Assembly: GCF_958295425.1 (NCBI RefSeq)
Contig: NC_081142.1
Coordinates: 17,056,284 to 17,120,283 of the forward strand
Length of the DNA: 64,000 nt
Reading direction: 5' to 3'
DNA from: Solea solea
Taxonomy: Eukaryota; Chordata; Actinopteri; Pleuronectiformes; Soleidae
Part shown: positions 1 through 14,060 of the stretch, piece by piece
How the letters are laid out: every line of letters begins with the position of its first letter
How positions within the stretch are numbered: position 1 is the first letter of the stretch
Notes under the pieces: generated by a model
Databases searched by the model: none
What the model was told of the DNA's origin: nothing
The model's input: the letters and a program-made list of their open reading frames with translations, nothing else
Made by a program: the position numbers and the translations under genes

Positions 1-2934
1 ATGACACGTGTGCACCTTTAGGCTGCATCTAAAGCCTTTACAAAATCTAGTGTATGATGGGAGGATTTAACCGATCACAGGGGCGTTCAGAGAGTGAGAA
101 TTCCTATTGGCTGTTCTATTAAAGTATATTATTAAAGACTGTGTATAGGCCACTTGGGTAGGAAAATCAGTTATCTAACACCTGGAAAAAACTGCCTATG
201 CTGCAAAAAAACCTAATAAATGAAAGAGCTAAAAAAAGAGAGTTGGACACGGAGTGAAAAAATATGTGTAAATATCAACAGTTTCAGAGATGGAGATATT
301 TCCACTGAGTGCTCATCTGGTGTGAGGAACAAAAGGACTGAAGACATTAATATTCCAACCTGCTGATGAAACTCAACAATAGTTCTACTTCTACTGATCC
401 TGCCTACTGCCGCTTATAGTATAGATTAACACTATACGTCTGTCTTAAAACAAATGTCTTAATGAACTCTGACACATTTTCTCAGTGGAAAAACCATAGA
501 GGAATATGTTTTCCAAAGCCATTTAAAGTCACCTACTTTCACCAATGAACGCGGAAAAGCCTTATTTCCACAGTAACTGGACCCCCTTTGTTCACATCCC
601 ATAATTACCTATGCCTGTAAAGGGCTGTGATTCAAGCCAGGAGCGGGGAAATGTACCGCGACCCACTGACCGCTTGTGCACCTAATCAACCACTCGCTAT
701 TCCTATTAGGGGTTTAACAGGGACCTGAGACACACCCCACAATTACTGCACCACGAGGAACACACACACACACACTCACACATCGAGACACTGACCCGTG
801 CATGCTCTCACACAGACGTACACAAACAAATATTGTACACATCGCCCCGGCACAGTACTCCTCAATGCACAGCAGTATGGCAATTAGCTGCAATGAACGT
901 CGTATTAAAAAAAAAAGGGAGGAAATGGGCCAGTGTTCAGCTGACGAGTGTTTCCACAGCGAGGAGAAAAGACCCAAAACTTTGAACAGAGTGACTTCAG
1001 AGAAACCAGAAACCTTGAGCTATGCAAGTTAAAGCTAAGGTTACAGTCTGCCGCAGTGCAGCCAAAGCCAACCTGCACTGTGGAGATTAACCACATACTC
1101 TCTCCACTCTCTGACCAATCCAACCAGCATGGAGGGTTTCTAACACCCAGTACCGTCAACTCGGCCGCAGGACTGGAGTGAACAGAATGGGTGGAATGGG
1201 AGTTTTTTTTTTTTTTTTTTTTTCTTAAGGTTCGTCAAGTCTTCCACCACAATCACTCGCAGTAATGTTAATGGTACGTCTTAGTTTGGATCGGGGACAA
1301 ACAACGCTCTGTGCTGCACACTCAAGAATCTCTGGAAACCTGACATACTTTGCTTCTACTCGGATAAATTCATCCATTGACTGAGTTAGAGAAGTTTCAG
1401 TATGGACTGGTTTGTTAAGGGCTGTTTTTGGGGTGATGTACTTACTATGTATGATTTCATAAAGCAAGAAAATGTATTTTCCATGGGTTTTCCTTTAGCG
1501 TCGTAGGTGTCACCTTGTGGGGAGGACTGAGCTGAAACAGGCTGAAATTCAAGACTGCTGCAAATGTTAGGACCTTTTTGCAACCCAGTTCTGATCTACA
1601 TACAGTCGGTAACTGGATTCCACTGAAATCTGATGTCATCTGTAGATGGATGTGGATTTATAAACATTATCCATTATATTTTTTCTTCTTTTCTTTTTTT
1701 TTTTAAACAAATGTACGTGATGCACTGTAAAAACAAGGAGACAATGCACCGGCATGAATCCATGGATGCAGTCAGCCGTTTTAATTTAAGTTACCCACAG
1801 CAGTGACAGCACACACCAGTGAGCGAAACAAGGAGATGACATTCGGGAAACACAAAGGGACTGACTCAGAGAGAGAAAAAGGCAAGGATGCCTGTGTCTG
1901 AATTATGAATTTCAAGAGGAGAAACTTGTCAGAGAAGCCAGTACTACTCTACTCAGCAGCTCTCTGGCTGCTCTCCTCTCTCTCTCTTACTCATCCAGCT
2001 CTCTCTTCCTCTGCAGATGCACTGGCTTTGGCTCGGGGACACGGCCACTCTGCCCAGAGAAAAAGAGCAAGCCAACTATGCCAGAGCTGTCGTTCGGATT
2101 AATTGATGTTTGCCTCAGAAGGGCATTGGACAGAATGTATGGGCTGCCCACTGAGCTGTCTGTGAATATCAAATAATGAATCTCCTTCAAAAAAGGATCC
2201 ATAATGAATTAAGCCAGTGCTGCACTGGAATCAGGCCTCATTAAAACACATCAAATCCATGCGAGTGCAGTACAACTCTCCAGACTTTATCCTTCTTAGG
2301 TTTCTGTGTAGCGGGGGGTTAAATCGACGCCGGACCTCTAAAAATCGAGTCTTGCACGATGAGGACTCCCATTCTATAGCCTGGACGCCCAAGTTAATGC
2401 AAGATAGTGAGCAACAATAAGAGCAATACGAGCTCCCTCCATCACATGTGTCACACGCATGCTCTGACTCACACAGTCACAGGAGCCACGCAAACAAACA
2501 TCGACTTGTCTGTTCTTGCTCGTGGCTGTTTACCAGTCTGTTGTTTACTGTCACACTGCCAATATCCATATTACACAAACACACACACACGGATGCCAAT
2601 GCGTAAACAAAATCTTGACTGATTCGGCACACGTGATATTTTGGGGATTCGGGGGGTCATTTAAAACAAATCTCACAGTTCTGGCACTGACATGTTTGTT
2701 TCCAAAAAAAGGAAACCTTTCTCTCCTTCAAGTCTTATTCTGTCTGACAGACTGCAGCTCTGCAGTGAGTGGAGAGTGAAAAAAACAGAACTTCAAAGCT
2801 TATGAGACAGCGGCTCAGAATTTTAATAAACACACATTTTCCTATGATGGCCAATGTCCCCGTGCGTGTGCGGGATTATTAAAACCCACATTCACACACA
2901 GTAATACAACCACAACTACTACAGCTACACACAC

Positions 2935-2978
<44 letters not shown>

Positions 2979-2990
2979 TTTGTAACTCAC
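1..2990 (-). other. CACHD1 intron 2, partial
   Basis: This is the start of the intron after exon 2, and it continues past the left window edge. I looked on the minus strand for the next expected CACHD1 segment (human begins LAKKIREKFNRYLDVV) and found no match. The contents are unremarkable: poly-T at 1203-1223, CA-rich patches near 762-780 and 2578-2592, and the AG repeat beside the donor. No gene is supported here. Confidence 0.75.
2937..2976. repeat. (AG)n microsatellite beside the CACHD1 exon 2 donor
   Basis: A pure 40-base AG tract, read as CT on the gene strand. It starts about 14 bases inside intron 2, after the exon 2 donor GTGAGTTACAAAGG. Confidence 0.96.
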
Positions 2991-3053
2991 CTGCTGCACT
3001 TCCGTCTCTCCGTTTGATGTCTTCTCTGTGTACACGAACGAGTTGAAAATCCT
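2991..3053 (-). CDS. CACHD1: CACHD1 coding exon 2
   Basis: A 63-base exon encoding exactly 21 codons, RIFNSFVYTEKTSNGETEVQ plus a final Q. It matches the human CACHD1 segment directly after the exon 1 end (human RIFNSFVYTEKISNGESEVQ, then Q) with only two conservative changes. The acceptor is CTCTCTACAG before AGG, and the donor is CAGCAG followed by GTGAGT. It is phase 0 on both sides, so it joins exon 1 in frame. The segment lies in the extracellular N-terminal region before the VWFA domain. The residue order continues directly from exon 1 at 30027, so the 27 kb between them is one intron. A 40-base AG repeat (2937-2976) lies just inside the following intron. Downstream exons are beyond the left edge of the window. 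Confidence 0.93.
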
Positions 3054-4237
3054 CTGTAGAGAGACAGAGATGGGACAAAGCAGAGGCAGTGAGGTTAGAT
3101 GAAAAGCAACGCTGGGGATTTACATCCTTTTACTGAAACACATCACTGGAGGCACAGGCAGTATTGGCAGTTTTTGCTCCTGCAGGTGGATTCTTTTTCT
3201 TTGGTGCATGTCACACACTTGGAACCATAGTTGTCAAATTAGGTGGAAATAAAATGTGGTGTTGCGGACTGTGTATAAAAAGCAATCTCATCCAATCAAT
3301 TTATCATTGGCGCGACCCACGAATAGTCTTCCAGGGTTATTCCATTATACTGTACTTGGCAGGACGAGGAACAAGCACACTGTGATAAAACTGTGATTGG
3401 ACTCACCCAAACTCACTGGGACGGCTAAAGCTTACTCGTGCAAATACAAGTATGTGCTTAAAAACTGCAAGTCCTGGATGGAGAGTTATTGTTTTGATTC
3501 AGGTTTAACAAGCATTTCAAACCACTGAGAAACTCCAGCGCTCCACCAAGTCAGCAAATCCCTTTTTGTGTAACCTTAGTGAATGCAAAAACAAACAAAC
3601 AAACAACCAACATGAATAATGAGCAAACCATATTCATGGTATTTTTATGAATCAAGCATCAGGGCACAAGATTAAAAGAACATGTTGCTCTGTTTTGTGG
3701 GTGTTAAAATAAGATTATGTACGAGAATTACACAGCAGACACACAGGGATTTGCCTGAATCTAAGTTACTAGAGTAAAGGCAGACGTCGGCATCAGTCCT
3801 GGTGCGTTTTACTATTCCTCCTGAGAGAATGATAAAACTGTCCATCTTCTAAAACAACCAAGCCGTGGACCCAGACAGTACCGTTCTGTCGTTTCCATCA
3901 GTTTGGGGGAGGGTAATGAGTCACTTGTCTGGAGTCTGGATCAAGATCAGTAATAACAAAAAAAAATAAAAAATGGTTTGCATGAGACTGGATCACAAAG
4001 TAATGCCACATTTTTCCCCCCATCCACCTTCCAGACTGAAGCGTTTTATTACCCCTTGATTTATAATATTAAGAGACCAGGAAGCAAAACAGTGCATTAT
4101 TGAAATATGGAGAAAATTAGTCGTGGTGTGACCTCAGCGCTCTGAGAGCACTAGAAAAAACACACACACACACAAACATGCACACACACCTGCTCAAATG
4201 GTCTCTGGGGTCCCATCAGCAAAATATTGTTTCTCTG

Positions 4238-4269
<32 letters not shown>

Positions 4270-4744
4270 TTTCCTAAACACAGGCAGCAGAGCCATGTGG
4301 CAGCTACAAACAGAGTAAAACTAATGTTTGTTTTGAGGCAGCAGGTAGGCCGCAGGTGTTTCACTTTAAGCCGCCCAACTACACACAAAGCCCTAAATTG
4401 CCAGGGTTCCTGCAACAACCGTTTCCTGCCGCCTGTCCTCACCCTTTGTTAGACACATTCCAGAGGTCGCCATTAACCACATCCAAGTAACCCTTGGCTG
4501 ATTTGTCTCTCAAAGTAGAATCGGTTTCAAATAATCAAAGGGCAACACGAGTGAGTCCTTCAAAAAAACAGCACACAACAGGAGAACCTGAGCTTTCACC
4601 AGCTTAGATCTTTGTCTTCTCTAGTCCCAATAGGTTCACATTCATATTAAGACAAACTATTAATGACGATGAATGAATATGACAATAACTGATCATTACT
4701 AGAACACCTAGACTGTTTTGTGATATCTAGAAAATTAAAAAACT

Positions 4745-4860
4745 ATGGACTGGCGACCTGTCCAGGGTGAACCCCGCCTTTCGCCCTTTGTCTGCCGGGA
4801 TTGGCCCCGCCCCCACAACCCTTATGTGGAGGATAAAGCGGTAGATGATGGATGGATAGA
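4745..4860 (+). repeat. Retroposon-type 3' end with GATGGATGG tail
   Basis: GACTGGCGACCTGTCCAGGG, TGAACCCCGCCTTTCGCCC and GGATAAAGCGGTAGATGATG, then GATGGATAG. This matches a very common fish repeat end. A shorter relative lies at 36846-36890. Confidence 0.7.
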
Positions 4861-5647
4861 TACCAGTAAGCAGAGAAATAGAGCTTTGCTCCAATATACT
4901 CGTCATTACATAACCCCTCAGGACTTCCGCAGACCGAGCGTCTAATCACAGACAAGATTCACTAGCGTGTCACGCGTTTGTGACGTCAGCTTCTCAGTAA
5001 CGGTTGAATAACTGCCAGATATTGAAAGTCAAAGTTATCTTGGAAAAAGGGGCAGAAGCACTCACTCATTGAACTTTTTTTTTTTTCCCAACAATTCTAC
5101 AGCCATAAAATCAAACTACATCCAGGCGGCCTGAACATCATGGTGGTCATAAGAGGGTTAACTTATTAATCTTGGCTGCTCCACTTGAAATAAATGTGTA
5201 TCTTCAACACAATAAACCCACTGATACATAGAGATAAAAAGTCGGGCAACAACACGACGCAAACAAACATGCAACTGTTTGCAGAAATCTCTTCACAGTG
5301 GCCTCTTCTTGGCCACCGTTACACTGTGTGGCCTACATTCTTGTGGATAAAGCATCAAATGTAATGTGATCATGTCTAATAAACACAAACACAGTGCTGA
5401 CGGCCTCCAACTGAAAGTGCTCAGTTTTAATGCTGCTATTATGGTATGCACTGCTTTTATTTCACTGACTACACAAACAGGTTTGTAATGCTGTTATTGC
5501 TCGCACAAACGCACACACACACAGTTGCATATTTCACTGCAGAGTTATTTGCAAAGTGCAAAAGCCAACCTAGACAGTCTACTGTTCCACACCCTTCTTA
5601 GTGGAAAAAACAGCAGGTCCAAGCTGTGGAACTGTCAAATAAACATG

Positions 5648-5648
<1 letters not shown>

Positions 5649-5689
<41 letters not shown>

Positions 5690-5697
5690 TACATACA
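5649..5697. repeat. (CA)n followed by (CATA)n
   Basis: A CA tract of about 37 bases passing into CATA units. Confidence 0.93.
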
Positions 5698-8005
5698 CAT
5701 ACAAACAGAGCTGCCACTACTTGCAGGAACCATGTCCTCTCTCCAAACACTGCCCAAACAAAGGAAAGGGAAAAAGTGGGGAGAACTCGGCATGCAAATG
5801 AAGAAAGGTCTCGTCTTCAGTCATGCGGCAGCGCTATGGAAAAAGCAGGGAACTAATACTAAAGAGGGAGGGGAAAAAAACTCCTGTTGTTGATTAGCCA
5901 CAGGTTAGCTGTCTATCCCCCAGTGCCTCAAGTGTTTGTTGTTGGAGCTGCTTTGCGGTTTTCACAGCTATGGAGCAGCCAGGGAGGAATGCTCTGCTCT
6001 GAAACCTGAGAGGCCTGAGGCTGCCTGAGCCACTGTGGGCTTGTGGCCTCTCCTGACCCATAATCAAACAGTGAAACGTACACAGACACAAACACAACAG
6101 CGCGGAGGCCAGGTAGAGAGCTACGCGGCTTGTGAAAACTACTCCAAACACCACAAGTCTCAAAAACTAAACATTTGAGTTGCTCATTCGATGTCCACCA
6201 TGACAATCGCAGCACATGGTAAGGAAAAAAAAAAAAAAAAGTTGGTATGATTCACAACTATAAAAGGAGTAGGAAATATGTATATATGTGTATATATATA
6301 TATATTCCCCAGCTGTATAACTCATGAAAGCAGCAGGAAACTCCCATATTTTCCTGAAGCAATGGCTTTATGAAGCCCTGGCTTCATTCATCATGTTGTA
6401 AAATAAAATCATTTTACAGCGACAGCTTGTCGAGGACACTCCTGTTGGATCGCTACACGCAGCTCTTTAATAATATCAAAAGTCTGTTTTGTTCCTGAAG
6501 CCAGGTCTGAGGCAGCGCCGTAAAAACACACGTTTAACATACTCTGGGAACAAACAGGCAGCTACGCTCACAAGAGCCGCGTTCAGACTCCTGTCCAACG
6601 ATCACCGAGCGCAAGCCGTCGTCTCATTGGCTCCCTTTTACACCTGGCATTAGGATCAGATAGCGATCCGATAGCGCTTCACCACGTGCATTTACACGTG
6701 GTATTGACGTCTCCGGTTTCCACGTCAAGATGCGAGTGCTGTACGAGCACGGTCACCTCCCCCAGACTACGGCGTCACATCCTGTGTGTTGCCATATCAA
6801 CAGCAACAACAACGTTAGCTGCACGTGAAGACGCGCTGTTGTACGGACTCCTCTTCAAGGAGAGGAGGGTTAGTCCTTGACCTCAGAGGAATAGTTCATA
6901 AGAATTGATCAAACGCAGAGGGAGCACCAACTGTTAAGTGGTTTCTCGGGCCTGTAGTTCACTTGTTGTAATTCAAAGAAGACTCAGGAATCAGACAGAT
7001 TACTGTTTTTATGTTGTTCAATAATGGTATCAATGGTCGTTATTATTTATGCAAGTTTACACATGTTTGTTCTGTGTTGAAACTATCATTTTTTTATTGG
7101 ACAAAGTTGATTTTTAGATTACCGTCATCATGCTGCGGCAAATCTACCTGTGGGTACAAATGAACTTATTTGTATTAAATGTTTAGTTTTAACAGTTTTA
7201 ATTTTTAAAATGTGCAGACACAAAGTGCCGATTGGAAGACAGACCATAGATAAATGTTTACTTGTCTGGATATTGAACCGTTGTATTGTATCACAAAGAA
7301 GGGGCCTTGTGTGTCACTATGGACAGCCCCGATATTCAAAGACAAATCAGTCGACTAGTTGCTATTGTTCAAGGTTGTTCTAGGTTAATCTGGCTGTGTA
7401 TTTTAGAAATGCTTTATAATCTAAACTTTTTCCCAGCATATAACTTCACCATCTCTTCAGTTATAAAAAAAAAGATTAAACTTTAGCGCAAACAGGAGCA
7501 TCTTTACAAAGCCTTCAGTTTCACCCTGTTGCAGCATCTCTCAGAAATGTCTCCATCAAAGGGAACTCGCCATGCGTATATATGTCCAACCATTTAATTG
7601 CGTCTGCCTCTTCAGCTCTTCTGCCAGGCACTCTCTCGCAGATGCCATAAACTACCCCAAGAGTCTCCTTTTTACGAGGCTCTTTTCTCAGTGAAGCATT
7701 ACATAAAATCCAGAGGGGTAACTGATGATGAGCCCAGAGGCAGAGTTACACGAGTATATTCTGAGGTGACACACATTGGAAAAAAAAAAATGTGAAAAAG
7801 AAACAAAAAAAACCATTGAGCACAACTCAGAGATTCAAAATAAGAAGTGAAAAGAAGGAAAAGTGAACAAGCGAAGAAGGGGAGATGAGAGGAAGCGAGA
7901 AAACTGCAGCGGAAGAACTGACCTTGGAAATACGCTTATTAGCAATTCACTCATCTTCAAACGGTGGATATGTCAAAATGGGGCTGACATGCATGCACGT
8001 GCGCG

Positions 8006-8200
8006 CACACACACACACACACACACACAAAAACACATTCTCATTGACGATTTATATATTCGTCTTAAACTGAATCAGTTCCTCAGAAATGAGGCTCATT
8101 TGGACCAGGTTTTTGCGACTACTGGTCCTGACAACATAGGAGGATCAGTGTTTATGCCAGAATAGGTCCTCAGTAGGCAACACGTACAAGAACGGACAAA

Positions 8201-8234
<34 letters not shown>
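8006..8234 (+). repeat. CA-bounded dispersed repeat, family A, copy 1
   Basis: Flanked by CA tracts at both ends (8006-8029 and 8203-8234). The core includes CAGTTCCTCAGAAATGAGG, GACCAGGTTTTTGCGACTAC, TGGTCCTGACAACATAGG and TATGCCAGAATAGGTCCTCA. It shares order and wording with copies at about 47966-48183 and 59262-59456. Confidence 0.75.
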
Positions 8235-8237
<3 letters not shown>

Positions 8238-8340
8238 TAATCCTGTCTTTAGGGCTTGTTGAGCAGTGGTTCAAGGATTTATATGAGAAAACCCTGGAGG
8301 GTGTGAAAAGAGCATCACATGGGTGGGGCACATCCTGAAG

Positions 8341-8391
8341 GTGTGCGTGCGCGCGTGCGTGCGTGCGTGCGTGCGTGCGTGTGTGTGCGCA
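8341..8391. repeat. (GCGT)n tetranucleotide repeat
   Basis: Runs of GTGC/GCGT units, CpG-rich for this intron, grading into TG at the right end. Confidence 0.9.
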
Positions 8392-8774
8392 TGTTCACCC
8401 AAGTGAATCAAATACATATGTGTACACAAACGTGCCTACCTCGTGTGTGTAGTGTGTAGCTAATACACTGCAAATGTCACTGTAAAAAAATGACAATTAA
8501 TGTGAAGATCTCTCACACACACACACACACACACAAACACACACACTTCCCATCAACACAGCCCACAGTGTAAATGTGTGCAGCTGTAGGGCCTCAGAGA
8601 TTGGTTTCAAAACAACTGACAGATAAAAGCATCAAGCCCAAGGGACAGTAACTACTGCATCCTCCATGCTGCTGGTATACAGCTCGGCCTCTCTCCTCCC
8701 TTCTATACTCCCCCCCCTCATTGCACTACAAAGGGCTGAAGCTAAGCATATGGTATTAGAGCTACACACTTCTG

Positions 8775-8775
<1 letters not shown>

Positions 8776-8850
<75 letters not shown>
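8776..8850. repeat. (TG)n microsatellite
   Basis: A pure TG tract of 75 bases in CACHD1 intron 1. Long open frames over it are repeat translations. Confidence 0.98.
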
Positions 8851-8852
<2 letters not shown>

Positions 8853-11800
8853 CCTTTGCCATGTCTTCATTGCAAACCTTACGCTCCTATTTTCGATTTT
8901 ACAGAAAGCTACAAAGCAGGAGTGAGGAAACGAGGCACGCGGGAGTGGAAAAAACAAAAGGACACAGAGAGAGAACGAGTATAATGTTTCTGTATTTTTG
9001 GTCTGAAATAATTGCACCTGCAGCTTAGAGTTGCCATAACACACAAGCGAGGGGAAGAAGAACAGAAAAGATTGTGCTAATCAATGTTTCTGCGGGGATG
9101 AATGTGGTGCATGAACACAGAACAACAAACTGAGGTAACTGAGAGGGTTTCACTGTGTTTTCTATCAATTACAAAAACGAATTGATGTGTGATTCCCTAC
9201 AGTCTTTTCACAGACTTTTTTTTTTGTTTTATTATCAAATATATTTATGCTTATATCCATGGTGCTGAAATGATCCTCATTAACAGTCGAAGATTGTGCT
9301 TCTGCTTCAATATGAGAAACACATTTGTGAGAGCGTATGATAATGTACTAGTGTTGAATAGTTGTCCAAATGGAAGCCAGCTGTGAGGTCGTGTCACAAA
9401 ATTCAAAAAGATCTGGATTTAAAATCATTTACATGAACCAAATCTAACAAAAAGTACATCGGTGCCAGTTCATTCGGTGTTTTTCACACACAGGACTTGA
9501 TTTTGATTTTTTGGGCTGTAAACATTCCGTTTAGTACAGGACCTTCTGTAAATGAGGTTCAGTTCATTAAGTCATCATAATACACTCTTTACTAAAAAGC
9601 AATGGCAGAAATACAACTCTGCTTTTTAGTTTCTTAGATATAAAACACATGTGTGTTACCGTAACAAATTACAAAGAAAGTCCTCCTTTATGAACTAGGA
9701 GTCCCATGAAAGACATACAGCTCCGGTGGGGATCGAGATCACAGAAACTCTCTTCACTTGTTCTTATTTATAAAGATAAGCAAGTCAATGTCTTGAGAAT
9801 TCGAAAAATCAGCAAAGCCAATCGGTGTAGATTTCCACAGCATACTTTAGCTCGGAGGAATAAATCAAAAGAGGTCGTGACCACAGCTCCGTACAAAGCA
9901 GGAGCAGAAGGGAGGTTTGAGCAGGAAGAGGCATTTCAAATCTCAAATGTTAAATGTCCCTATCTTAGTCATAGAGACGTCAAACCATGGTTAATTAAGT
10001 GCGTCTCTGTTTCGACCCAGTGGAGCAGAGTTGGCTAATTAAATGACTGACCGTCGCCAGCGTCTGCCAACTGTCTACTGCTGCATTTAGAGGATGATGG
10101 GGGTCAATTTAATTTGCTTGAATCTAACTAACAGGCGACCTGAGGCATTGACTCCAAAGCCTCAGCCCACACACTGTGTAGGGGGAGATGTGTGTTTGTC
10201 TACAGCCAACTTGTTTCACTGTGCTCCATGTTCAATGTTCCACATTTATGTGTTTGTGGACATTAATACTATTTCTAGCTGCATTGATAATTCAGCTTTT
10301 ATGTGACTTAACACTGTAATGGATTTAAAAAGTAAAAGTCTGAATCAAAAGGTTCACAGAAAAACAAAAATGATCACAAATTTCAGCCTAATGTTGACCA
10401 TGTGTCAAACTACAACTGCTTAATATCTATATAATAAAAACATCAGTCATTGTGCCAGTGGACCATGTGTAGGTTATCACATAATCTGGCGTATTAACAT
10501 CACACTTTAATTGATGTGTAAGAAGATGCTTTGATGCGCTCTCTCTTTGTGTTTGGTACATTCAAAAAAAGAATACAAGTCATACAGACAGACTAAAAAC
10601 TAAAAACTGGACACAGCTACACTTACAGCGGTTTAGTACTGTAGGACGTGATCCAGGCAGTAAGGGTGTGGTGGTTTTGGTGGTGGTTTCGGCCAGCTGT
10701 TATGGCATCCAGCCTCGTGCCATAAAAATCGAGCCCGGGACCCTGTTCAATATCCGACAAGTCCAAGACCAACTGTGTCACACTGACCACATGTGATCGC
10801 TTTTCAACGTGGAGCAACTTGAACACATGAAAAAGCAACACTGAACACCACAGTCCCTAAATCCAATTGTCAAGAATCATAACTCATCATTGAGAACGCC
10901 ATGAAAAGGGAGTCCAGCAGCTTGTGTATTTATGCTGAAGCAAAGACGGAGCAATTATATTTAATTGTAATTTAAAGCAGCGTGCTTGAAAACACAACCA
11001 ATATTTTTCAGACATAGCGCTTAGTGGTGATCCTCTAAAAAAGCTTCACACAATTTTGATAGTTGACTAGTCATCGATTATCGAAATGATTATTCAGCTA
11101 ATGGATAACCTTAAAAACGTCATAATATACTAGCCTAGACGTGCAACAGACTGTTTGTAGTCATTTCCAAACTGTCCAGCAACAGAGCAAAACAACGACG
11201 TAAGCGGGCAATTATCAACCATTTCATTTGTCTGCAACTAAGTTTGTCATGGAAAAAAAAGAAAGTTGGCTAATCAGGGCCTCGATATCACACAGCTCAA
11301 ATATGCAATGTAAAGATATAAGAGACAAAAAACAATAGACCAACGCATCTACAGATGCTTTAGATCATCTTTCAGTCAAAATGGGCCTGTACAAAGAGCT
11401 TTTTTTAACCGATGTCTGTTTGAGTTTAACGCAGTTAACTATTGATGCTGCGAGTCTGAAAAAAACAAGAACCCCTTTTGTCCCGACAGCATTGGGGAGT
11501 GGAGTCACCACCACTCGGATTGTAACGGCCTCCCGACTGCCCCCTACCCCTACCCAAGCGGCCCTCAGTCTCAGCCTGGGATGTTTGCTCTCCCTCTCCA
11601 CCAGACAGGATATAATGCTTTCCACATGTGGGAGAAATGGTGAGCGTATGGAGGGCGGAGGAGAGACGAAGGGAGCGAAGGCAGCGAAGGCAGGGGGAAA
11701 CATGGGAAACATGGAAAAGCGGGGAGGGTTCAGATGTGAGCAGTAAAAGAGAAAAAGGGAAGACAGCAGAATTGTGGTTTAATAGTAACTCGAATCCAGG

Positions 11801-12713
11801 CTTTGTGTTAATTTGAGACTGTGACCTGTGAATAAATATGTTCAACTGGAATATCTTAAGAGTCGGAAACAGAGGAGTCTGCGGTGGAGCTTTCAAATGA
11901 ACAAACGATCCATTGTGGAATGGAGAACTGATTTATGCAACACAACAACTTTGCTCCAGGAACAAAAAGAGCCACTTTTTTATACCTTTTAGGTTTCATA
12001 ATTGGTTCCTGTTTCCAAATCGGTTTGCAACCGTAGGTGGAGAACGCCGTTTTGTTCCATCTAGACGCCGGTTAGAAAAACAAGTAAAGCGCAAGAGACA
12101 GCGTGACAATGGAAAAGACATTTGGCGAGCAGTCTTTCGTCAGACTCGTATGTTTAGCGTTACCCAATTTAGCCCTCGTGCTGCAAAGGACAAAGGACAG
12201 CAATGATCCCTCTGAATCAAAAATGAGGCAAATGAGAAACATAATTCAGCAGCTTAAATAAGTTTCAAACTTTAAAAAAAAAACAAGGTCAGACGTGGCT
12301 TTGTGCTCAAAATGAAAGCGTAAGATGCTGTGATGTCACACATCAGTATTATTATCCAGGCTCTGTGCTCCTAGCACATACTAAAAGACGCGAGTTTGCA
12401 GGAACGTGGGAAATGAATGCGGTAAAAGGTGTTGGGCCTAAGTCATTACCTCAATACGCAGAGTCCTTTAATGTCAAAGCAGAGTCATTAAAACAAGGCC
12501 ACAGGCCACAGGAACACGGACTAATCCTTCTTGACTAATAAGACACATACTAACTTCAATTCAGAATAATAATTCTCCATTGGGGCATTCCACCATCCAA
12601 ACCTTTTTAAGCTGCAAGCAAATGTCATGATCTTAGCGACGGGAAAACCCGCTGAATATATTCAAACAACATAACACAAGTTTAGACTGAGTTTCTTGAC
12701 GTCTTGGATATGG

Positions 12714-12850
<137 letters not shown>

Positions 12851-13779
12851 CGTAATGCAAAGGTGCCACAGGGGCAGTGATGCATCTTGGGAATCGCAAC
12901 TGGCTGTTAAAGTGGAGCCGATGTGAAAACGTTCCAAAGACAGATCAAAGCCGCATACCTGAGCGCCTCCATTAAGCTGATAAAATCTGGGAGTAAGAGA
13001 GGACGAAAACAAAACCTCACACAGGGCAGTTAAATTAGTTCAACGGAAGAATGTGGGCTAATGAGCAAATGCTGCACTTTCACTCCATATCAAAAGGGCT
13101 AATAAATTATGTTCACATGACTGAGACTGGCCAGAGAATTCATCAACGACGCAAGCATGGCATGCACAAAACACCACTGATGAATAACAGAGCAATAATG
13201 AGAAACTAAATCTTTTTAAAAACACACACTACGCAGTCTTTCATCCCGATTCTCAAACTAGTTAGATACAGTAGATGATTGTGCTTCAGAGTCCCACGTC
13301 TGACATGAAGTCATATTTTGGCAGCAGGCTTCCACTCACCACACTGCAAGCTCATGTTGGAAGTGTTTTCACATGAAAGACGCGGTGACAGATGCTCAGA
13401 ATTTAGCCAATCGGCGCAGACATCTATTAAGCAATCACTCTGTTAGTGTGTAAACAACATAGCGTGGAGTTTTGTTATTAGGGGAAGATCAGTGTCATAA
13501 AATCCAACCACAAACCTATAATCCAAGTTAGAGCATGTTAATGACTGTATTAAATTGTCCAACCACCCTCGACTGCCGAGTATAGTTCGCTTATTTCACA
13601 TGAGCAACTTAATGATGGGAATGCTCGTAAATCGTTGTGGGGTATGAGTAAGGGATTTAACTTAACACTTCAAAAAAGCCTCTACTGGCTGGATCATATA
13701 TGTCAAACATTCACAGACCAGTTGGGCCATAGGCAGTGGATACCCACTGAGAGCGGACTCCAAAAACTTAAGCCGTGTT

Positions 13780-14060
13780 TTCATTATGAATAGTCCCAAA
13801 ATAAACGAGTACAGACGCCCACGACACTCGGCTGATTGGGCGACAGAAAAGCGTCGCTCCCTTGCGTCTGGTGTTTCTTCAACGCCCACAATCTGTTCTC
13901 ATACGATATAAGCAGGAAAAACAACCAGCTGCTGGATGTCCTCCATTGTTGTGTTGCGTTCGATGTCGTCACGCCATGTATCTCAACGACGCCCGCAGCC
14001 ATCGAGCACACAGCCCAGTCCCCGCCTACCAAGTAAAAGGTACCGTAACCCTAACCCTAA
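13780..14060. mobile_element. DNA-transposon-like fragment ending in telomere-like units
   Basis: Contains CAGCTGCTGGATGTCCTCCA, TTGTGTTGCGTTCGATGTCG and CCCGCCTACCAAGTAAAAGG, then TACCGTAACCCTAACCCTAA. I associate this vocabulary with a nonautonomous PIF/Harbinger-like family in fish, by resemblance only. Confidence 0.4.

Noticed and set aside
11365..11896. Overlapping open frames of 115-153 residues on both strands
   Set aside because: Low-complexity, Ser/Arg/Gly-rich sequences with no recognisable domain, mutually overlapping on opposite strands. Likely chance.
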